Shown one piece after another: positions 12,818 through 17,439 of a DNA stretch of 17,439 nucleotides. Under the pieces are notes generated by a model. That model searched no databases. It worked only from the letters and a program-made list of their open reading frames with translations, and was not told the origin of the DNA. Location: positions 1-17,439 of the forward strand of contig JAZNBI010000022.1 of the NCBI GenBank assembly GCA_045586995.1, read 5' to 3'. Source of the DNA: JAZNBI01 sp045586995. Lineage in GTDB: Bacteria > Bacillota > Clostridia > Oscillospirales > CAG-272. Made by a program: the position numbers and the translations under genes. Every line of letters begins with the position of its first letter. The first letter of the stretch is position 1.

Positions 12818-14911
12818 ATGGAAAACAATATTCCGTCACTGTTCGGAAGTATGGTGTTTAATGACGAGGTTATGTGCGAACGGCTTCCCAACGACGTGTA
12901 TAGGTCGCTTACCACCACTATCGCCAAGGGTAAGACTATAGATCCGTCTATTGCAAATACTATAGCTTCGGCGATGAAGGAGTGGGCAATAGAAAAGGGC
13001 GCAACTCACTATTCGCATTGGTTTCAGCCCCTTACGGGTATGACTGCGGAAAAGCATGATGCATTCATTTCGCCGATAGGAAACGGACGAGTTATCATGG
13101 AGTTCTCAGGAAAAGAGCTGATAAAAGGAGAATCCGACGCGTCTTCCTTCCCAACGGGAGGTGTGCGCGCTACGTTTGAGGCGCGCGGATATACGGCGTG
13201 GGACCCCGCTTCTTATGCTTTTGTTAAGGACGGAACGCTCTTTATTCCGACGGCGTTTTGTTCATATACGGGCGAAGCGCTTGATGCAAAGACACCCTTG
13301 CTTCGTTCGCTCGACGCCCTTAATACGCAGACGTTGAGAATTTTAAGACTCTTTGGCGACAATTCGGTATCGAGAGTTATTGCCACCGTAGGCGCAGAGC
13401 AGGAATATTTTCTTATCGACCGCGAGCTTTACGAAAAGAGAAAAGACCTTAAATACACGGGACACACGCTTTTCGGTGCTTCCGCGCCTAAAGGACAAGA
13501 GCTTGAGGACCACTATTTCGGCGAGCTTCGTCCGCGCGTAAGCGCTTATATGCAGGATCTTGACAAGGAGCTGTGGAAGCTCGGCATCAATGCCAAGACC
13601 AAGCACAACGAGGCAGCTCCCGCACAGCATGAATTAGCACCGATATATGATACCGTCAATCTTGCGGTTGACCAAAATCTACTTACTATGGAGCTTATGA
13701 AAAAGGTTGCAGACCGTCACGATCTGGTTTGCCTGCTTCATGAAAAGCCGTTTGCGGGAGTTAACGGAAGCGGAAAACATAATAACTGGTCGTTGACTAC
13801 CGACATGGGTAAAAATCTTCTTGACCCGGGGCGCACTCCGGCGGAAAATGCGCAGTTTTTGCTTATTCTCGCCGCTGTTATCAAGGCGGTTGATGAATAT
13901 CAGGACCTGCTTCGCCTTTCGGTTGCATATTTGGGTAACGATGCTCGACTCGGAGGAAACGAAGCTCCGCCTGTAATTATTTCGATGTTTATCGGTGATG
14001 AGCTTGAAGGAATCATCAATGCTATTGCAGAAGGAAATGACTATCACGGCGTGGACAAGCAGTATATGGATTTTGGAATTCCTTCGATTCCGAAATTCAG
14101 CAAGGACACCTCCGACCGAAACCGTACATCGCCCTTTGCATTTACGGGTAACAAGTTTGAATTCCGTATGCCCGGTTCCTCTCAGAGTATTTCAATGCCG
14201 AATATCGTGCTTAATACCATCGTGGCGCACGAATTCAGGCAGTTTGCCGACATTTTGGAAAAAGCCGAGGATTTTGACAGCGCGGTTGCGGAGCTTGTTA
14301 AAAAGACCTTTGTTGAGCATAGACGTATCCTTTTCAACGGGAACGGATATTCCGAGGAGTGGAGAGTCGAGGCGCAAAAAAGAGGACTTCTTGAATTGCG
14401 TAACGCGGTCGATTCATACCCCTGCCTTACCGATGAAAAGAACGTCGAGCTTTTCTCGTCGCTCGGAGTTATGAATTTTACAGAGCTGAAAATGCGCGAG
14501 GACGTTTATTTTGAAAATTATGCCAAGATAATGAATATCGAGGCGTTGACTATGATTGAAATGGCAAGCCGAGATATTATTCCTTCGGTAAACAAATACG
14601 TTGCCGAGGTGGCTGATATCGCCATTACAAAGCGTACGTTGGGCAAGCACATTGACTGCTCGGTTGAGGAGGACATAGTTGACAAGCTTTCAACGCTTAA
14701 CGCAAAGGCATACGATGAGCTTCAGGAACTGATCAAAAATGATACAAAATCCGTGAAAATTGAAGATAACAGAGAAAAGGCAGAGTTTTGCCGCGACTGC
14801 GTGTTGCCGACAATGCGCGCTCTGAGGAGCTCTGTTGACGCTATGGAGGTAATAACCTCGTCAGAATATTGGCCCTTGCCGACAAGCGGAGATTTGATGT
14901 TTAGCGTCTGA
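12818..14911 (+). CDS. glnN: Glutamine synthetase type III (GlnN family)
   Basis: A 697-residue type III glutamine synthetase, making glutamine from glutamate, ammonia and ATP as a large cytosolic oligomer. Type III enzymes are about 700 residues, far longer than GlnA. Typical blocks are THYSHWFQPLTG with TAEKHDAF near the N-terminus, FSGKELIKGESDASSFPTGG, GAEQEYFLID, KHNEAAPAQHE, the ATP-site region GVNGSGKHNNWSL and DRNRTSPFAFTGNKFEFRMPGSS. The substrate loops look intact. I chose the ATG at 12818: AAAAGGAG ends at 12808, giving a 9-nt spacer. An in-frame ATG at 12809 touches the Shine-Dalgarno and cannot be used well. It has its own consensus promoter and structured leader, and ends at a hairpin terminator, so it is monocistronic. 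Confidence 0.96.
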   Translation: MENNIPSLFGSMVFNDEVMCERLPNDVYRSLTTTIAKGKTIDPSIANTIASAMKEWAIEKGATHYSHWFQPLTGMTAEKHDAFISPIGNGRVIMEFSGKELIKGESDASSFPTGGVRATFEARGYTAWDPASYAFVKDGTLFIPTAFCSYTGEALDAKTPLLRSLDALNTQTLRILRLFGDNSVSRVIATVGAEQEYFLIDRELYEKRKDLKYTGHTLFGASAPKGQELEDHYFGELRPRVSAYMQDLDKELWKLGINAKTKHNEAAPAQHELAPIYDTVNLAVDQNLLTMELMKKVADRHDLVCLLHEKPFAGVNGSGKHNNWSLTTDMGKNLLDPGRTPAENAQFLLILAAVIKAVDEYQDLLRLSVAYLGNDARLGGNEAPPVIISMFIGDELEGIINAIAEGNDYHGVDKQYMDFGIPSIPKFSKDTSDRNRTSPFAFTGNKFEFRMPGSSQSISMPNIVLNTIVAHEFRQFADILEKAEDFDSAVAELVKKTFVEHRRILFNGNGYSEEWRVEAQKRGLLELRNAVDSYPCLTDEKNVELFSSLGVMNFTELKMREDVYFENYAKIMNIEALTMIEMASRDIIPSVNKYVAEVADIAITKRTLGKHIDCSVEEDIVDKLSTLNAKAYDELQELIKNDTKSVKIEDNREKAEFCRDCVLPTMRALRSSVDAMEVITSSEYWPLPTSGDLMFSV

Positions 14912-14935
14912 TGCGATTTTTTCGTAAAAAGTTAT

Positions 14936-14985
14936 CCCCGTGCCAATCTCAGAAAAGCACGGGGTGGCTTTATTTATTTTTATTT
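14936..14985. terminator. Terminator between glnN and the convergent lipoprotein gene
   Basis: CCCCGTGC (14936-14943) and GCACGGGG (14957-14964) form a perfect 8-bp GC-rich stem. The plus strand continues TGGCTTTATTTATTTTTATTTT. Read on the minus strand the stem is followed by ATAACTTTTTACG, so it can serve both genes. Confidence 0.8.
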
Positions 14986-15521
14986 TGAGCGCTATCGTTT
15001 TCGAGCCAGATTATTTTTAAAAACACGCTTCTGCCGTTTATTGTTGCATCTATGTATTCTGGATTGCCGCTTTCGCTTCCGATATAGTATGAGCACACGT
15101 TTTGCCCATCCTCGACTTTTATGAGCGTGTAGACATTTTCGGAAAATTCTTCAACTCCGACACTTGTAATCTGTCCTTGGCATATCAGTGCTTGCGCGAT
15201 TTCCAAAAATCCTTGAGCGCTCGGATTTTCCCTTTGCTCAATGTCGTCTATATATGAAAAAACTCGGTTTTTTCGCACAACGCCAAGCCCCTTGACCGAT
15301 TCGGGCGAAATAAAAGTGATTTCTATGTCACGGTAGGAATTTTCCCCGTCCTCTGATGTCTTGATTTCCGAAACCTTTACGTGCGCCGAAAAATCCACAT
15401 CGTTTACCTTGCCCTCGACCTCTGCGCTAAAGCTTTTTTTGAGCGGAGCAAGATAATCGCTTTTCGCGGTACAGCCGATAAGAAGAATGGGAAGAATAAG
15501 TAATATTAAAAGCTTTTTCAT
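14970..15521 (-). CDS. Small lipoprotein of unknown function
   Basis: A 183-residue secreted lipoprotein. The N-terminus MKK is followed by a hydrophobic stretch and a lipobox LIGC with Cys17, the expected site of lipid attachment and signal peptidase II cleavage. The mature part is polar and looks beta-rich, with FSAEVEGKVNDVDFSAHVKV, a repeated pattern of short strands and TFISPESVKGLGVV. That pattern recalls LolA-like lipoprotein domains of Clostridia, but this is a weak inference and no catalytic motif is seen. GGAG lies 5 nt before the ATG. It is transcribed divergently from alr through a compact promoter region, and a perfect inverted repeat sits in its leader just upstream of the Shine-Dalgarno. 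The gene is real; the role is unknown. Confidence 0.78.
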   Translation of the reverse strand: MKKLLILLILPILLIGCTAKSDYLAPLKKSFSAEVEGKVNDVDFSAHVKVSEIKTSEDGENSYRDIEITFISPESVKGLGVVRKNRVFSYIDDIEQRENPSAQGFLEIAQALICQGQITSVGVEEFSENVYTLIKVEDGQNVCSYYIGSESGNPEYIDATINGRSVFLKIIWLENDSAQNKNK

Positions 15522-15535
15522 TTAAACTCCGTTCT

Positions 15536-15560
15536 GTACCGTTTGCGCTGCTAACGGTAC
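15536..15560. repeat. Inverted repeat in the lipoprotein gene leader
   Basis: GTACCGTT (15536-15543) and AACGGTAC (15553-15560) are perfect 8-bp complements with a 9-nt spacer. It lies within the expected minus-strand leader, ending 5 nt before the GGAG. It could be an mRNA hairpin affecting translation or stability, or a dimeric repressor site. Confidence 0.5.
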
Positions 15561-15576
15561 GATAAATAATTTTTTA

Positions 15577-15606
15577 AATATAAAAATTTTCTTTCACCTG
15601 TTGCAA
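15577..15606 (-). promoter_or_regulatory. Promoter for the lipoprotein gene
   Basis: Minus-strand TTGCAA (15606-15601), 18-nt spacer, TATATT (15582-15577; a 17-nt TTATAT is the alternative). The -35 hexamer is the same six base pairs used by the divergent alr promoter, because TTGCAA is its own reverse complement. Expected start near 15570. Confidence 0.5.
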
Positions 15607-15628
15607 AGACGATAATTTATGCTATAAT
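15601..15628 (+). promoter_or_regulatory. Promoter for alr and the ECF transporter gene
   Basis: TTGCAA (15601-15606), 16-nt spacer, TATAAT (15623-15628). Expected start near 15635, giving a 5' leader of about 115 nt before the chosen alr start. The leader is AT-rich with no recognised RNA element. This promoter rules out translation from an in-frame ATG at 15633, which would lie at or before the transcript start. Confidence 0.7.
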
Positions 15629-15749
15629 AAAAATGGCAGGATTTAAGCATTTTTCTTTAGATTTATTAAATTATATTGTCGCCTTTCATTATTTATGCCG
15701 ACGGCAAATATATTTAGCATATAAAGATTTGTTTTTGAAAGGAACTTTC

Positions 15750-16934
15750 ATGAGTAAGGAGATCACGAGTCAAAATTCAATGGCTGAGATTCGGCATCAT
15801 AAAGCTTGGGCGGAGATAGATACCTCTGCCATAAGATATAATTACAGATATTTGCGCGATATAGTTCGTGAAAAGGACGCGGCTGCTCGCTTTATTGCCG
15901 TAGTAAAGGCAGATGCATACGCTCACGGAGTCGAACCGTTCGTCAGAATATATATCGAGGAAGGATGCGACTTTTTTGCGGTTTCTTCTATCGAAGAAGC
16001 GCTTGAAGTGCGTTCTTTTTGTAAAAAATACGGCTCGGATGCCGAAATTTTAATTCTCGGATACGTTTTGCCCTCTGATGCCAAGCGGATCTGCGATAAT
16101 AATATTATCATTTCGATTTTATCGGAGGAATACGCGCGGCTTTTTAATGATGAAGCAAAAAAAGAAAAAATAACCGTCAAATGCCATTTGGCATATGACA
16201 CGGGATTAAATCGCATCGGGCTTTCGGCGATAACCGACGGGGATATTGAAATCTCGTCCGAAGCCGCAAAGAGAATTTGCGATTTGGAAAATTTAGACGT
16301 TTGCGGCGCTTTTTCGCATTTTGGTGACGCCGAATACAATTTTGAAGAAACAAAACGGCAATATGAAAGATATATGGCGCTTGATGCCTCGCTTGAGGCG
16401 CGTGGAGTTCATCTTGCCTTTAAGCATATATGCAACAGCGTTGCCGCGCTCAGCTATCCCGAATATTATCTCGATGGTGTCCGTATCGGAATTATGCTGT
16501 ACGGCGTTGCGCCGAATGGATATAAGGATAAGCTAAAGCTTCTTCCCGTTATGAAGCTTCGTACTATCGTTTCTCACGTTCATCCTATAAAAAAAGGGCA
16601 GACGGTGGGTTATCGCGGGGCGTTTGTTGCCGACATGGATATGGAGATAGCCACGCTTCCCGTCGGATATGCCGACGGTATTAACAGAAAGCTTGGCGGA
16701 TATGAGGTAACGGTTCACAGCGCTAACGGCGCAAAAAAAGCTAAGATTCTCGGTTACGTTTGTATGGACCAGTGTATGATAGACGTAACGGGTATGAATG
16801 TTAACGCAGGAGATATTGTTACTATTTTCGGCAACGATGTGCGCGAAATAACGCTTTTTGCCGAAAAATGCGGTTCTATCGAACACGAGTGCTTTTGCTG
16901 TATTTCGTCGCGAATTGCACGAGTTATAATTTGA
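15750..16934 (+). CDS. alr: Alanine racemase
   Basis: A 394-residue PLP-dependent fold III racemase that makes D-alanine for peptidoglycan and teichoic acids. VVKADAYAHG holds the PLP lysine (K53), GVRIGIMLYG the active-site Arg region, and TVGYRGAF the second catalytic base Tyr. ATLPVGYADG and VCMDQCMIDVTG complete the family pattern. The start at 15750 has AAAGGA with a 6-nt spacer and gives normal length. Going further upstream in the same frame reaches the promoter -10. Near the C-terminus the usual NYE...RVPR reads HECFCCISSRIAR, so a Tyr that often contacts PLP phosphate is His and the Pro is lost. That may be lineage variation. The ECF transporter gene follows after 37 nt without a terminator. 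Confidence 0.94.
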   Translation: MSKEITSQNSMAEIRHHKAWAEIDTSAIRYNYRYLRDIVREKDAAARFIAVVKADAYAHGVEPFVRIYIEEGCDFFAVSSIEEALEVRSFCKKYGSDAEILILGYVLPSDAKRICDNNIIISILSEEYARLFNDEAKKEKITVKCHLAYDTGLNRIGLSAITDGDIEISSEAAKRICDLENLDVCGAFSHFGDAEYNFEETKRQYERYMALDASLEARGVHLAFKHICNSVAALSYPEYYLDGVRIGIMLYGVAPNGYKDKLKLLPVMKLRTIVSHVHPIKKGQTVGYRGAFVADMDMEIATLPVGYADGINRKLGGYEVTVHSANGAKKAKILGYVCMDQCMIDVTGMNVNAGDIVTIFGNDVREITLFAEKCGSIEHECFCCISSRIARVII

Positions 16935-16971
16935 TTTTTATGTTTTATAAAAAGCAGGAAAGGGAAAAAAT

Positions 16972-17439
16972 ATGAACAAACAAAACAAACTTAACAAAAA
17001 TAAAACTCTCGGGCTTGTACAGCTTTCAATGCTTGTTGCCATTATAATTATTATGGGATTTACGCCTGTCGGATTTTTAAGATTAGGTACTATTGAAATC
17101 ACCTTTATCGTTATTCCCGTGGCGATAGGAGCGGTTCTTCTCGGCGCGTCGGGCGGAGCTGTACTTGGCGGTGTTTTTGGTCTGGTAAGCTTTTTGCAAT
17201 GCTTTACGGGAAGTCCTTTCGGCGCATTTTGCCTGTCGCTTTCGCCGATATTTACGTTTATTCTTTGCTTTTTCCCGCGTCTTATCACGGGATATTTGAC
17301 AGGACTTATTTCCGAGCTTCTTGCTAAAAAGCGCGTAAACAACACCGTAAACTGTATCGTTTCTTCATTGTGCTGTCCGCTTCTCAACACGTTGACCTTT
17401 ATTGCGACCTTTGCTATCTTTTTCGGCAACAACGCAAAG
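16972..17439 (+). CDS. ECF transporter S component, possibly pantothenate-type (partial, cut by right edge)
   Basis: The first 156 residues of a substrate-binding S component of an energy-coupling factor vitamin transporter. A short basic N-terminus is followed by several hydrophobic helices from residue 15 on. MGFTPVGFLRLG and EITFIVIPVAIGAVLLG are typical of S components. SPIFTFILCFFPRLITGYLTGLI resembles what I recall of the PanT (pantothenate) branch, but this specificity is uncertain and other vitamins are possible. AGGAAAGGG lies before the ATG. It sits 37 nt behind alr on the same strand and is probably co-transcribed. A downstream pantothenate kinase gene, outside this window, would support the PanT reading. 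Confidence 0.82.
   Translation, partial: MNKQNKLNKNKTLGLVQLSMLVAIIIIMGFTPVGFLRLGTIEITFIVIPVAIGAVLLGASGGAVLGGVFGLVSFLQCFTGSPFGAFCLSLSPIFTFILCFFPRLITGYLTGLISELLAKKRVNNTVNCIVSSLCCPLLNTLTFIATFAIFFGNNAK

Noticed and set aside
15633..15749. An in-frame ATG at 15633 that would lengthen alanine racemase by 39 residues
   Set aside because: It lies 5 bp after a good -10 element, at or before the expected transcript start. It has no ribosome binding site and encodes residues foreign to the family. The ATG at 15750 has AAAGGA at the right spacing.
1..17439. tRNA, rRNA, CRISPR, insertion sequences, attachment sites
   Set aside because: I read the intergenic gaps on both strands and saw no tRNA-like arms, repeat arrays, transposase frames or long direct repeats.

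Overview
The window looks like a chromosomal segment from an uncultured or little-studied endospore-forming member of Clostridia (Bacillota), possibly from the Oscillospirales/Ruminococcaceae side. The reasons are moderately AT-rich DNA with AGGAG-type ribosome binding sites, a full-length SpoIIE with Spo0A-like boxes in front of it, a type III glutamine synthetase (GlnN), a transketolase split into two subunits, a YitT-family membrane protein and an ECF-type transporter subunit. Family placement is inference. I see no insertion sequence, phage gene, tRNA, rRNA or CRISPR array, and base composition gives no clear sign of foreign DNA.

Layout. (i) 1-2042, minus strand: a fatty-acid-type AMP-forming acyl-CoA ligase with an ATGA overlap to a PlsC-like acyltransferase that runs off the left edge. 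The pair could activate and esterify acyl chains. (ii) 2043-2326: a divergent intergenic region with a good promoter on each strand; the plus-strand one is perfect consensus. (iii) 2327-6584, plus strand: transketolase N and C subunits, a strong terminator, then mreC, nth (overlapping mreC by 8 nt) and a yitT-type gene. (iv) 6590-9031, minus strand: spoIIE, convergent with yitT. A 14-bp perfect inverted repeat contains both stop codons and encodes the end of both proteins. (v) 9032-9331: a 300-bp intergenic region with two Spo0A-type boxes on the spoIIE side, a run of roughly helically phased A-tracts, and an extended -10 promoter for the next operon. (vi) 9332-12062, plus strand: a small SLOG-fold protein and a 738-residue fusion of a GT4-like glycosyltransferase to a CsaB-type polysaccharide pyruvyl transferase. 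(vii) 12068-12571, minus strand: a two-helix membrane protein of unknown function. (viii) 12818-14911, plus strand: glnN behind a perfect consensus promoter and a leader of about 120 nt that can fold into a closed multi-hairpin structure. (ix) 14970-15521, minus strand: a small lipoprotein. It is divergent from (x) 15750-17439+, plus strand: alanine racemase followed by an ECF transporter S component cut by the right edge. The two divergent promoters appear to share one palindromic -35 hexamer.

Functionally this is mostly core metabolism (pentose phosphate, nitrogen assimilation, D-alanine supply, lipid acylation), cell-envelope work (MreC, CsaB fusion, Alr), DNA repair and sporulation. I found no gene cluster that clearly looks like an undescribed system. 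The best leads are the structured glnN leader, the glycosyltransferase-pyruvyltransferase fusion paired with a SLOG protein, the Spo0A-type control region of spoIIE, and the compact regulatory DNA (shared terminator, shared -35).
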